From: Lepas anatifera
Lineage: Eukaryota; Arthropoda; Thecostraca; Lepadidae
Reading direction: 5' to 3'
Length of the DNA: 64,000 bases
NCBI GenBank assembly: GCA_034440635.1
Contig: JAOTON010002194.1
Location: forward strand, 372,001 to 436,000
Shown here: positions 52,265 through 62,574 of the stretch, in pieces
Position numbering within the stretch: position 1 is the stretch's first letter
How the letters are laid out: each line of letters opens with the position of its first letter
Made by a program: the position numbers and the translations under genes
Notes under the pieces: model-generated
What the model was told of the DNA's origin: nothing
Databases searched by the model: none
What the model saw: only the letters and a program-made list of their open reading frames with translations

Positions 52265-54255
52265 ACCGTACCTGGTATGTATGGCCTTGGTCACAGCAGT
52301 CTACCTCGGATAAAACATGCTGGACAGTAAGGCGGTTGCCACAATGTACACAGGTTAGGAGTAGAGCTATTCAGGTGGTAGGCATGAATGGCATAACAGT
52401 GCCCGATGCGGAGTCTAGAGATGGCCACCTCCTCTCTTCTGCTTTTTCTGTTGCTCGACTCCCATTTCTCAATGGAGGTGCGCAGACGTTTCATAAAGCA
52501 CTCTGGCTCTGCAGCCCACCTTGACTGCCATTCGGTCTCCTGTAGTGTTCTGAACGATGCTTTGAGGTCTGAAGCCGGAATCCTAAACTGACGCGAAGGG
52601 GTAGTACGGACGCCTCTTTCGCAACCTTATCGACTTTTTCGTTCCCTGAAATTCCAATATGGCTCGGTACCCAAAGAAAGCGCACATCAGTATCTCTGGC
52701 GGAGATCGCTGTCAGAAGACCTTCTTATAGATGGTATAAGCCAGTTTTGCTGTGGGTGATGAGATTGGAGTGCTGTCAGTGAGCTAGCAGAGTCTGTTAT
52801 GATAAGACATCGATCCTCTTGAGAACGCTTGATGTGTCTTAAAACCCGGAGAGTGGCATATAGTTCTGTGGCAAAAACCGAAACAGACGCTGGTAGGCTA
52901 AAACCCTGACCCAGTCCCTCCCCTAAAAAGGCGCTTCCAGCACCGCCGGTAGACTTCGAGCCGTCGGTGTAGAACTGGGCATGACCTGCATAGGAGCCGA
53001 TTTTGCGCAGCGCTAAGGCCAGAAATTCTGAGGGTAGTGTTGCTGCTTTTTTATGGCGCATCAGATCGAGATCGCATTGTGCAGGGATGAGTCGCCATGG
53101 TTCGGCACGTTCTGGTCGCGTTTCAGCAATTACTTCATCATCATAGTTGGGGTTTAAGGGCGCGTCGACTGCAGTGGTCATATTGCGCCCATAACTTAGC
53201 ATATTGCGCACATAGGAGACGTGTAGATACGCAACGAGTAGTAGTAGTCAGTACGGGTTTCTACAGGTCAAGTACTAAAACTAAAAGGTAGTGTCGCGTC
53301 CTAAAATGTGCTAAATCTCTAATCTCTACATTATAAGATCCGGGCTAGAAATGGACGTTTCACATCACGGGACTAGGTCGGCGAATAAATTATATTGAAG
53401 TCGATACTTTTCAAAAAAGCCACGATACCTGATAACTCAACAGAAGGGGACTGTCCCAAAAGACATTCCAATGATGGAGACCCCCCCAAGTGTCGCATTC
53501 TTTCGATCTGGTAATCTGGACAATCCACAAGAACATGCCTAACGCTAAGCGGGTCACCGCATCGCGGGCACTCAGGTCGCTCTCCTCTGCTCAAGAGGTA
53601 CGAATGGGTGGCGTGCGTGTGACCAATCCGCAGCCTAGAGAGAATAACCTCTTCTCTCCTAGATCCCAAACTACTCGACTGCCACTCCCCTATCTTAGGC
53701 TTAACCCGTCTGAGCTTGGAGCCTCTGGCGTCCTCGTCCCATCTCTGCTGCCAATTCTCTAAAACACACTTCTTGACCAGAGCGTAGAGGTCAAAAAATG
53801 GGACACGAAGACCAGGGAGAGCGGCACGCTCTCCAGCAGTCTTTGCAGCTCTGTCAGCTCGCTCGTTTCCAGTGATGCCACAGTGACTCGGAACAAAGAC
53901 AATCTCTACAATTACTTCCAGGTCAACGCCGCTGCCTTCTAACCACAGAGATACACGCAAACAGAGAGCTCGTGAAGATGTCTGTCGCACCATTCTGAGG
54001 GGCATAGTCAAATTTTCGTCGAAAATCCACCTGTGTGTTGGATGGGACGGATCCTGCCTGATTTTGCTAGCGTATGATAATGTCAACCGCTTCCTTCTCA
54101 GGTCAAGCGGAGGTTCGTTGGCGTCTACTAGAAGGCTTGCCCTGCGGGACGTACGAAAAGCGCCCGTCGCCACTCTAACACAGGCGTGGTGTACAGCGTC
54201 CAGAGGCTGCTTAACGTTGCTCAAAGCACCATCATATACTACTGAGCCATAATGT
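52265..54255 (-). mobile_element. Element J: F-related I-group LINE fragment, interrupted by I
   Basis: Both ends are truncated. The order on the minus strand is reverse transcriptase C-terminus (YGSVVYDGALSNVKQ, ATGAFRTSRRASLL), a break at 53909 by element I, then EVIAETRPERAEPWR, RNase H (FYTDGSK, ATELYAT, IITDSASS, WVPSHIGISGNE) and the SRREEVAISRLRIGH tail. Several frameshifts (about 52490, 52690) show decay. Diverged from F. Confidence 0.8.
53137..53908 (-). mobile_element. Element I: short B/E-related LINE inserted in J
   Basis: Flanked by the 10-bp duplication CAATTACTTC (53127-53136 and 53909-53918). It has the 3' stem-loop and (ATG)n tail at 53137 and is 5'-truncated inside RNase H. 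The retained frame reads FVPSHCGITGNERADRAAK through CPRCGDPLSVRHVLVDC to FNIIYSPT with no break. Confidence 0.85.
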
Positions 54256-57105
54256 GGCTTGCAAATTGCTTTGTGGCTTGCAAATGCTACGTGGAGCAAT
54301 TTTTCACAGAACATCATTGGACACGAAGTGGCAGAAGTGTTGATGTTTGGTCCAACAATGCTCAGACGAGTTAAAGACAACATCCAAAATCCTTTCTGGA
54401 GAGATGCAGTTTCTGCATGGGAAATCTTCATTAGAAGCTACAGACCAACAGAAGATGAGCTGTGGTACGAACCTGTATGGTTTTCTGAATACACTAAGTT
54501 TAAAACCAATATTGTCAGGCGTTGGGACAATCGCGGGATAAGATTTATCGGAGACCTTTGGAATTCTCCCAGTAGACGTTTCATGCTCAGAGCTGAGATA
54601 GAAGAAAAAATATGCAATCCGAATGAATTTCTTGGAATACGAATCTCTTCTCAGGTCCCTCCCCCAATACCTGCGGAGTTTTAATGGACCATTCGTGTTT
54701 GTACAGCCCGCTATCCCACGCAATATCCAGTTGATTAATGATACGAACAAAGTAAGCCGTCTGGCATACTCGATATTTGTTGCGAAAGAGATAAGAGATG
54801 ATCATGACCACAATCTAAGGCTGAAATGGATAAGGGATGTTGGTCGCTATGAGAAAGGATCACTCTTAAAAGTAACAGCTGCAACACGATCCATCCGACT
54901 GGCAAATTTCCATTACAAGCTGGTCAAAAGAATTTTGGTGACGAACAGGTTTCTATATCTATGCGGGATAGTTGAAGATTCGAACTGCACCTTTTGTGAA
55001 AGAAATGAAGTCATTATACCACGTGTTCTGGGAGTGCCAAATTTCCCAGAATTATATAGCTGATATCTCACGGCTTTTAATTCGGGCCGGTTACAATATC
55101 GAAATTACGCAAACTAAATGGTTTTTTCTCGATTCATGTGACAATTTAGAGGCCTTAGTTATAACTCTGGCAAAAAGCGTCTTATACCGAGCAAGGGTGC
55201 TAAAGATGATGCCCTCTTCAGCTCATTTCAAGGCAACATTGAAATCAGAGCGGGAAATCGAACACTTTGCAGCGTTAATGAATTTTGTGTGTGTGTTGGT
55301 GCTTTAGGGCGCTTCGGCTGCCAGGGCCATATCGCGCGCCTATCAGGTCACTTTAGTCTAGTCTTAGATTACGCTTTGTTGTTGGTGTCAAGCTGCCTAC
55401 GGGCAGCTAGAAATGGCCCAGACTCGGGCTCTGTCACCCACTCAAACCCTGTATGGGCTGTAAATGATATGGAAACCTATCTCAGTCAGGTACGATAAAA
55501 CGCGGTTAAAGTCTGTTGTTGGGTGTTTACCAAGAATCTCCGCCATCGTTTGCCTAGAGAGGAAGCGGTTACGCACTTCGCGTAGCCCTGCACAGGCATC
55601 AGTGTCTGAGAGAACGTGTTCGACGCTCAGTCTTGCGCCACAACGGGTGCAAGTGTTTGGTGCGGCGCCACAAAGGTAGTGTCCATGTGTTATGAATGTG
55701 TGGCCGATGCGGAGTCTAGCCAAACACACCTCCTCTCTCCTACTTCGCCGGGCGCTCGACTCCCAGTGACCTATGGTTGTCCTGAGACGTTTCAGAGCAC
55801 AGTCCGGTTCAACATCCCATCTCGTCTGCCACTTTGAGGAGAAGAAATTATTGATATCAGCCTTCAGGTCACCCGCTGGTACCCGGAACCTTCGCTGGGG
55901 GCTCAACCACGACGCAGATTTGGCGGCTTCATCCGCCAGTTCATTCCCGGGTATACCAACATGACTTGGGACCCATAAGAACTTAATTTCGATACCGTGA
56001 GATGCAGCAGTGGTCAACAGTTTTAAAATCGCGGGTACGAGCCATGATGAATGTGATAGACTAGAGCGGAGAGCTGCCAGCGAGCTGGCTGAGTCGGTGA
56101 TTATCAGGTGATGTTTCTCGGGGAGCTGACGGATATACCGTATGACCTGTAAAATAGCATATAGTTCGGTGGTAAAAACCGACACAGTTCTCGGGAGACC
56201 AAAACATCGACGGATTCCTTCGCCTGTGAAGGCACACCCGGCACCAGCAGCTCCCTTGGATCCGTCAGTGTAGAACTTAAAGTAGTCTGGGTATGAACTT
56301 ATCTTTTCTAAGGCTAGTTGTGCGAGTTCTGATGGGGCTGTTCTCGTTTTCCCGTGCTGCATCAGCTCAAAATCGCATTCAACAGTAGTTCGGCGCCATG
56401 GTTCCAGCCTCTCAGGTCGTTTCTTTGCTATGGTCCCAAAGTTAATACCCGATTCTTGTAGCCAGTGCGTAACCCGGGTGCATAGAGCTAAGGATGAGCT
56501 TTGTCTACCGCCTGTGAAAAGTTCTGTCAATGAGTTATCAAAGATCCACTTGTATGTAGGATGGGCTGGGTATTGGCGGATTCTACATGCATATGTGAAT
56601 ATGCATGCAGAATGAATTTTGAAATGGAAAGGTACATCAAAAAGTGGCAGGTGCTCGAGGGAATCGATCACTCTTGAAAGTGATGTACTGCTGAAATTGT
56701 GTGCTTTGTTTGTTCAATGAAAGACAGAAGTTAGTCTTTTAAAAGTTGAGTTTGTAGAATGTCGTGGCCAAGTTGCCGTTGTGACCAAGTCTTGTTGTGT
56801 TGTATCAGCAGATCTTAGGCAGGATGAAGCTAGTTATGCGGGATGCTTGTCGCTCGTCCGTGCTTTTGATTATTGTGGAAGATGTTTGTTATGTTAGCTT
56901 CGCGCTAGCTTCAGCAGATGGGACTTTGTTACCGGCTAAGCGTATAGGTGGCACACGGGTGACTATCCCGGCTGCCGGCAGGTGGCGAGCCACCGGTGAC
57001 CCGCTTTAGAGACATGGTGCATGAATAAGGAAGTGATTCAATGTTCACAAATACTTCGGAGAATACTGGAATGTAATTATTCTTGAATAAATGTGTGAAA
57101 AAAGC
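54256..57105 (+). mobile_element. Element K: Tx1/L1-like LINE 3' part, interrupted by L
   Basis: Encodes the C-terminal third of a Tx1/L1-type LINE polyprotein in the opposite orientation to the I-group elements: NPFWRDAVSAW, EPVWFS, RRWDNRGIRFIGDL, then VKRILVTNRFLYLCGI and a CTFCERNE...HVFWEC zinc motif. Frameshifts occur near 54650 and 55000. After removing L the frame reads on as ALMNF|EMERYIKKWQVL and stops at 56674-56676. The 3' UTR ends after AATAAA (57086-57091) with a short A-rich end. 5'-truncated. Confidence 0.75.
55288..56610 (-). mobile_element. Element L: F-family LINE, 5'-truncated, inserted in K
   Basis: Flanked by the 11-bp duplication AATGAATTTTG (55277-55287 and 56611-56621). 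The body is about 99% identical to F (18037-19345), with the same (CA)n tail and 3' stem-loop. It covers the RNase H half of ORF2 as one open frame (55442 upward: FYTDGSK, TTELYAI, WVPSHVGIPGNE). Its 5' end is an extra GAATATGCATGCAG that mirrors the adjacent GCATATG, probably a template-jump artefact. Confidence 0.88.
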
Positions 57106-57640
57106 AACTCCAAAACGATGAAATCATGGTCATTGTCCGATTCCCCGCCCCATACAGACTACCAATCAATATGCTTCCGAACGACCCTCGTATCCGCCAT
57201 GGTTTGAATTCATCCACCGGCACCAAAGCAATAGAGACACTTTCGGCACAATTTCCGGTGACCCTCGTACGCAACGTGCGGCAGAAATTTCCCCATCTTG
57301 TGAATAGAGCAACATCCCAAGGAGGGTAACGCAGGAGGTGTATCCCCATAGGCCCTCTGTTGGGACCCTGTAACGAGACTGTAACGAAGAGCCGTGTCGC
57401 ACGAAAATTCCCTAGTGTCGCACCAATGCGACACGAAATTTTCCCAAGTTTCTTGGAATATTGTCGGTTATTTGGGATAGGAAGCTTCCGGTTGAGTTGC
57501 CACATGGTTGTTCCAGACGACAGAAGACCACTGGCGCGTCGTATGACCACGTGTGCGCGGGATCCGAGGGAAAGTAGAGGCATTGCTCTCCTAATCGTTT
57601 GGTCAGAAGGAAGCGTGGAGAAAAGGTGATAAACTGTGGC
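57106..57640. other. Anonymous region
   Basis: A 231-codon minus-strand open frame crosses this stretch (57077-57772) but shows no domain and overlaps the zinc-finger exon, so I do not annotate it. Confidence 0.4.
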
Positions 57641-57707
57641 GAATGCGAGTTGAGTGAGTGCGTATAATTGCTCCACGCTTGTATATATTTTTTTACTGGT
57701 TGGCATT

Positions 57708-57884
57708 ATGCCGGCGCAAATACAACCTTCGAGAGAAAAAGTGAGGTGTGGGTACCAAGGGTGCAGTTTCAACGGCCAGAAACAGCTCTACTCGAGGCAC
57801 CTTAAGGTAGTTCATAAGGATGGCCGGCCTAAACTGATTGCACACCCAATGCTGGAGAAGTTTAAAGTGAAAGAAACTGATCAG
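57708..57884 (+). CDS. C2H2 zinc-finger first coding exon, gene unresolved
   Basis: ATG at 57708 opens 59 codons ending at a strong donor (GATCAG|GTAAGT, phase 0). The product contains VRCGYQGCSFNGQKQLYSRH then LKVVHK, a C-x4-C-x12-H-x4-H zinc finger. No confident second exon is found; the next coding-like pieces downstream are retroelement and SGNH-like. It could be the start of a host gene or of a mobile-element protein. Confidence 0.5.
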
Positions 57885-58779
57885 GTAAGTTTGAACCTAT
57901 GCAAATGCTATTTGCCTTATGCTTAAGCTGATTTTATTTAAACAGCTGTGCAGTGGCGGATCCAGCAGGTCGATTTGGGAGGGGCAAACCAAAGATTGAG
58001 CATAGTACATCTAGCAGACTGCCAATGAAAAATAACTATTCCTTAAACACACACTAATAGTTTTGCCAGCTTCCATTAATGCTATTGGCAACAATTTATA
58101 ATCCAGTAATTGAGGAAATTGGGAAGTTTCCGTGCTTAATGGGATAATGTCGAATTTATTTAATGCCGTATCTCTTGATTAATTTTTGACAATCTTAAAT
58201 ACCATAAAAATAAAAAAGCTTCTTATTTTGGATTCCCCCTGGATGAAAGGCTCCCTCTGCCCGCTGCAAAAGCAACATAAAGCCAAATGGGTTTCCGCTT
58301 ATGATTTATCGATTTAGAAACTATTAGTGCAGAAACTCTCGGCGAGACAAAAAATCGCCCTCATATTTTCGTGAGCGACAGATTCTGACATTTAAAGACC
58401 CCTGCAAAGTGGTCCCCATTCAGATGAAGATGTCCGAAACCTGCTGAGTGAGATGGGGTGATGCATGTAGTGTAGTTGTAGTGAGGGGGGGACTTACGTC
58501 GTGTTGTTTTGACATGTGAATGTGTCGAAAATGTGTGGATTTTCGAGTCGGGGAGAATATTGAAACTAGGTGTCTTTTGTATTATTGGGATGTAGTAATT
58601 GGCGAAAATTATTTTACATCTCAGCATATTGCCTGCACCTTCAGCACCTGCGACCACGCCAATCATCGTGTGTGCAGAGCAACGGCAGCGGCGCCGTCGA
58701 GTCTTACCACCATCTCAGTTCCAATGGGACTTCATTAACCAAATCTGGCGACACAGGCGTGGGGTTTGTAATCACCTCA
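57885..58779. other. Mostly anonymous; hAT-like end at about 57945
   Basis: CAGTGGCGGATCCAGCAGG at about 57950 is the usual hAT-type terminal sequence. A matching right end is not clear (GGATTCCCCCTGGATG near 58230 is possible). No coding sequence is supported in the rest. Confidence 0.4.
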
Positions 58780-59460
58780 GTCTGAGGCGGACTCGCAAAT
58801 GCATCAGCATGCTTTACTCCTGGACCAACGGGGGAGTCCCAAGCGTTGCCCGTCAGAGGGAGACATGGTTTTGGTTCATGGTGAACCCGATGGGAAGGTG
58901 ACCCACGGCCCAAAGCATCTCAATGATGAACAGTCTTGATGGGCATAGCAGAGCAGCATTAATAAAACGAAATGAAAAAGTATTGTGGCCCCTAACAATA
59001 ATGATTCAATTGGAAACATCGTACGAGTGCTAGGTGCTTTCATACATAGGAAATATATATGTAGCATTATTCGGACAATAAACGAAACATCCCTTACCAC
59101 TCATCAAAGAAAGGGACTTCCGTCGTGTGTTCCTAACAGAAGTGACAAACGGGGCTATGCGTTCTTGTAAAGATGCATTATCGTTAAATTCGTAGTAATA
59201 ATAAGGGAAATGTGCCAAAAAATCGGCACTATGGCACTCCAGCTTCACAAACTCAAGACAGAGGCCTGGTTCCGACAGCAGGTCCTCCTGAAGCTGAACC
59301 AGAGGTTCCCCACCAATGGAAGCTCCACTTGCTCCTCGGTGACTCCCTAACACGGGATGCCGGCCTGCTCATGAGGAGCGGGTTCAACGGGAATTACCAC
59401 AACAACTCGATTCCTAGCAGCGGTTGGCGGCTGCGATGGGACTGAAGCCGGGCTGTATAC
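58780..59460 (+). pseudogene. BEL/Pao integrase C-terminus plus SGNH-like fragment, duplicate 1
   Basis: Decayed sense codons read PSEGDMVLVHGE, then SISMMNSLDGHSRAAL, matching the integrase C-terminal domain of BEL/Pao retrotransposons. At about 59230-59390 follows an SGNH-like piece (TEAWFRQQVL, LHLLLGDSLTRDAGLL), with the GDS block but a later internal deletion and stops. The same order repeats about 670 bp downstream, so this is a tandem duplicate. Confidence 0.55.
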
Positions 59461-59894
59461 AGCGAATACATCAGCATGCTTCGCTCGTGGACCCTCTCTC
59501 CACGAGGACGTCCCAATCGTCGCCCGTCGGAGGGAGATGTGGTTCTAGTTCATGGTGAAGGCCCCAGGGGAGGTGGCCCATGGCCCGAATCATCTCACTG
59601 ATAAACGGTCCTGATGGGCATTGCAGAGCAGCAGTACTAGAACTAAAGGGAAAAAGAACAAGACGACCCCTGTCAAAACTATATAAGCTGGAAGCATCGG
59701 AGGAGTGTTGATGTGTTTTCATGCCTAGAAAATGCATATCGAGCATTACTCAGAATAACCTTTACCACTCATAAATGAAAGGGACTGACCAGTTTCTTTT
59801 GTTTTTTGGTATAAGTGATGAATGCGGCTAAGCGTTCTTATAAATATGTGTTATCGTACGAACTTGTTGTAATAATCGTGTAGCTACGTCACAG
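59461..59894 (+). pseudogene. BEL/Pao integrase C-terminus, duplicate 2
   Basis: Reads EYISMLRSWT, PSEGDVVLVHGEGPRGG and, after a frame change, PMARIISLINGPDGHCRAAV then LELKGKRTRRPLSKLYKLE. GDVVLxH...WxxARI...G.DG..RAAVL...RRPxxKLYxLE is the BEL/Pao integrase end. One frameshift and stops show decay. Confidence 0.65.
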
Positions 59895-61024
59895 AATCGA
59901 CTCCCTGGCACTCCAGATTCGCGATCTCGAGGCGGAGGCCTGGTTCCGAGAGCAGGTCCTCCCTGAGGCTGACCAACGGGTTCCCTGCCGAGGGAAGCTC
60001 CATTTACTCCTCGGGGACCCCGTAGCGCGAGACGCCGGCCTGCTCTCGAGGTTCGCCGCCGATGAAGTCCTAAACAGAGCCACCGGTGGAAACACCTGGG
60101 AACGGGTTCAACGTGAACTGCCGCAGCAGGTCACTTCCTGGCAACGGTCGGCGACTGCGATCGGGCTGGAGCCGGGACACATCGTGCTGTGGCTATCCAG
60201 GAATGATGCATACACGCGCTCAGCTGTCAACCGAATCACCCATCGAACTCACCAGAACGGAGCCCGTCGACTTGTTAGGTGGTCCATAGTGTGTATAAAG
60301 TACACTCGCAAGAGACTGATTATCGGCCCCTAGCCGCGCGTCGCCTGGGAGAGGCCGATGGCACCTGGGAGTCCTGCGCCAGTTGCCATCTGGAAAGGAC
60401 CCTGAAGATCCTGCAGCGGCTTGTGGGCGTGCGATGGTGGGCGTCCAATCCCTGAGTTACTTGATGTGTATCCCTAAGATGACTGGTGCCAATCTCTTGT
60501 ATACCATCCAATTCCCGTGTTTATTTTACGTTACTTAATTTTTTTATTTCCCCATTACCCTCTTTTCATTTTTTTATCATGTCCATTGCACCATGTTCTG
60601 TCCCGCCACTTCAGCTATGTCGCCGCTGCTGGGTCGAACCCGAAAATAACGGCAACTCGCGCGCTTCAGCCTATCTGTGCTTGGGGCACGTTTCTCAGGC
60701 CCGTTTCACCTGGCGTTGCTGTTTCGTGCAGCGACATCTTTGTGACTACTTTTTGTCATCGTGCTCTTTTGGTCTCTTTATGACGTTTTGTGGTCTTTTA
60801 ATCCCTGTACTTTTGTTTACTCATCGTGTTTGATGATAATATATGTGTATGGATCCAAGAAGGTGCTCCCGCCTGAATCATCACACCTCGTTCAGCCTGG
60901 AAGGCAGCTGACGAGCAAACCGCTCGGGCGACACCCCGTGGAATATTCCGAGTGGTTCGCCCGGGATGGAGTCCACCTCTCGCCTGCAGGTTACGCAAAG
61001 ATCGCGGAGGTGATGCCAGTGTGA
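59895..61024 (+). pseudogene. SGNH-hydrolase-like coding region (split or decayed)
   Basis: From a possible acceptor (CGTCACAG, 59893-59894) the frame reads DLEAEAWFREQV, LHLLLGDPVARDAGLLSRF, ATGGNTWERV, EPGHIVLWLSRNDAYTRS: SGNH blocks I (GDP instead of GDS), II (GG) and III (ND). In another frame at 60350-60440 comes HLERTLKILQRL. At 60858-61024 a last block reads EYSEWFARDGVHLSPAGYAK and ends EVMPV: block V with D-x-x-H. The pieces are in order but in different frames, so this is either spliced or dead; the Ser to Pro change argues against activity. Confidence 0.5.
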
Positions 61025-62383
61025 CTGCGGCTCCGTTCAGCTGCGATGTAAATCAGTGAAGTGGAAGTACAGTGCTCTTGTCGGAGTATCTCTTGACCTT
61101 AATTTTGTCGATAATCCGTACATTTAGAGGTGGGGAGAGTGCTAGAATCAACGTTTACAGTTTACATAATAAATGTTATTTGTTTGTTAAAAATGATGTG
61201 GCTCATGTGAACGCATGTATCTGAAAATCATGCGTCGGGGTGCTAGACCGTCTCAAAAACCGAGGACCTTCGACAGGGGAGGTCAGCCCGGGGCCCTGCT
61301 CCTCTCCTCTTGTCAGATGAGGCAGGTGAGAAGTATTATTTAGAAAGCGGGTAAGCGTTGGTAGATACCAGGTCATCATTGACAAGGGCACAGAAACAGC
61401 CTACAAAGGCTGTGGAAGAGAAGTTGGTGATAATTGGCTTACCTTAGCGTATTATTTAGAATTCAAAACATGGAATGAATGTCCATTTCAATGGCCATGA
61501 ACTGTCTTTACCCCTATTGTCATGCCATTTTCACCCCAATGAAAACAAGGTACCCAACGTACAGTCTGCATGTAATGTTTTGCACAATATCATCTTCTTT
61601 TGTTTTATTGGAAAATTGTGGAAAATTTTCTCCGAACAAGTATTTAAGACCACTGTGACTGACGTCGGAAATGCTCCAGCCTGCAAACCATGACACTTCA
61701 ACAAGATCTTGTCATTCCCCCGGTTTGCATGCACAATGCAGATCACTATGTCGATTTATGTATAAGCAGCTAAATTAGCATTAACACTTAAAAAAACAAT
61801 GGCACCACAGCCTAAGCTCTATATCTGCTAGTGTATTTTGAGGAAATCACCTCCGCAATTAGGCACAGTGGTAGGCTGCTGTTGTCCTGTTAGCATTTGA
61901 GTGTCACTCTGAAATGGCACAACACGGACATTATCATGTTAATTCTCTAGGAAACATCACACAAAGACAAGCAAATGCTCAATGCTTTTCCATTGCTTCA
62001 GAACATAATGGACAAGGCACGGGGCCAGAGAAGTTATAGAGGAAGAAGAAGTGTGCCCCATTGTCGACTCTTTGGAACAAACCAGAGAAGTTGTACGCAT
62101 CTGGAGCAGTATATAAATTTCTTTTAAGAGCTCAGAGTTAACCGAATGTAAATGTCTCCCTTTTATGCTATGGTTTCCATGCTTTCTTTTGTAGTTTTAA
62201 AGTATTGCTTGTCACCAGCTTCCAATATTGTTTGCCCTGCCTCAACTGCTATAAAACCAACTTCAAAAGTTAGTGATGACTATCTTTTTCCAAATATTGC
62301 TCGGGTGTATCAGTGCTGTGCTTTCTGCATGCAGCAAACCTAACTATAGTCATGATTGTGCAAAACAGTAAGGTGATATATAT
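61025..62383. other. Anonymous AT-rich region upstream of the recombinase
   Basis: No gene or element end recognised. A few short frames (61475-61693, 62152-62343) show no motif. Confidence 0.4.
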
Positions 62384-62520
62384 TACTGCACGGGGCTCGG
62401 AAGGTAAATTGATATAAACCGAGGTTGGTTGAAATTTCCGGCACGCGGCCGAAGGCCAAGTGCCGGAGATTTCAACCAACCGAGGTTTTGATCAATTTAC
62501 GCCGAGCCTCAAGTGCAGTA
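62384..62520. repeat. 137-bp near-palindrome (possible hairpin MITE)
   Basis: Two arms of about 63 bp are inverted copies: TACTGCAC...GGCTCGG...GTAAATTGAT...GGTTGGTTGAAAT...CCGGCAC on the left and the matching complement on the right, around a short GCGGCCGAAGGCC centre. It lies 54 bp before the recombinase ATG. Confidence 0.85.
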
Positions 62521-62574
62521 GCATTTTTACTACAGCCCGTACGTTTGTAGGCTTAGTTTGAAAGTAGACATATC

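Noticed and set aside
54259..55307. Three separate small genes on the plus strand
   Set aside because: They are one frameshifted Tx1/L1-like C-terminus, continuous with 56611-56676 once element L is removed.
57077..57772. 231-codon open frame on the minus strand
   Set aside because: No domain, repeat or codon pattern recognised; it runs antisense over the zinc-finger exon and carries no supporting splice or start context.
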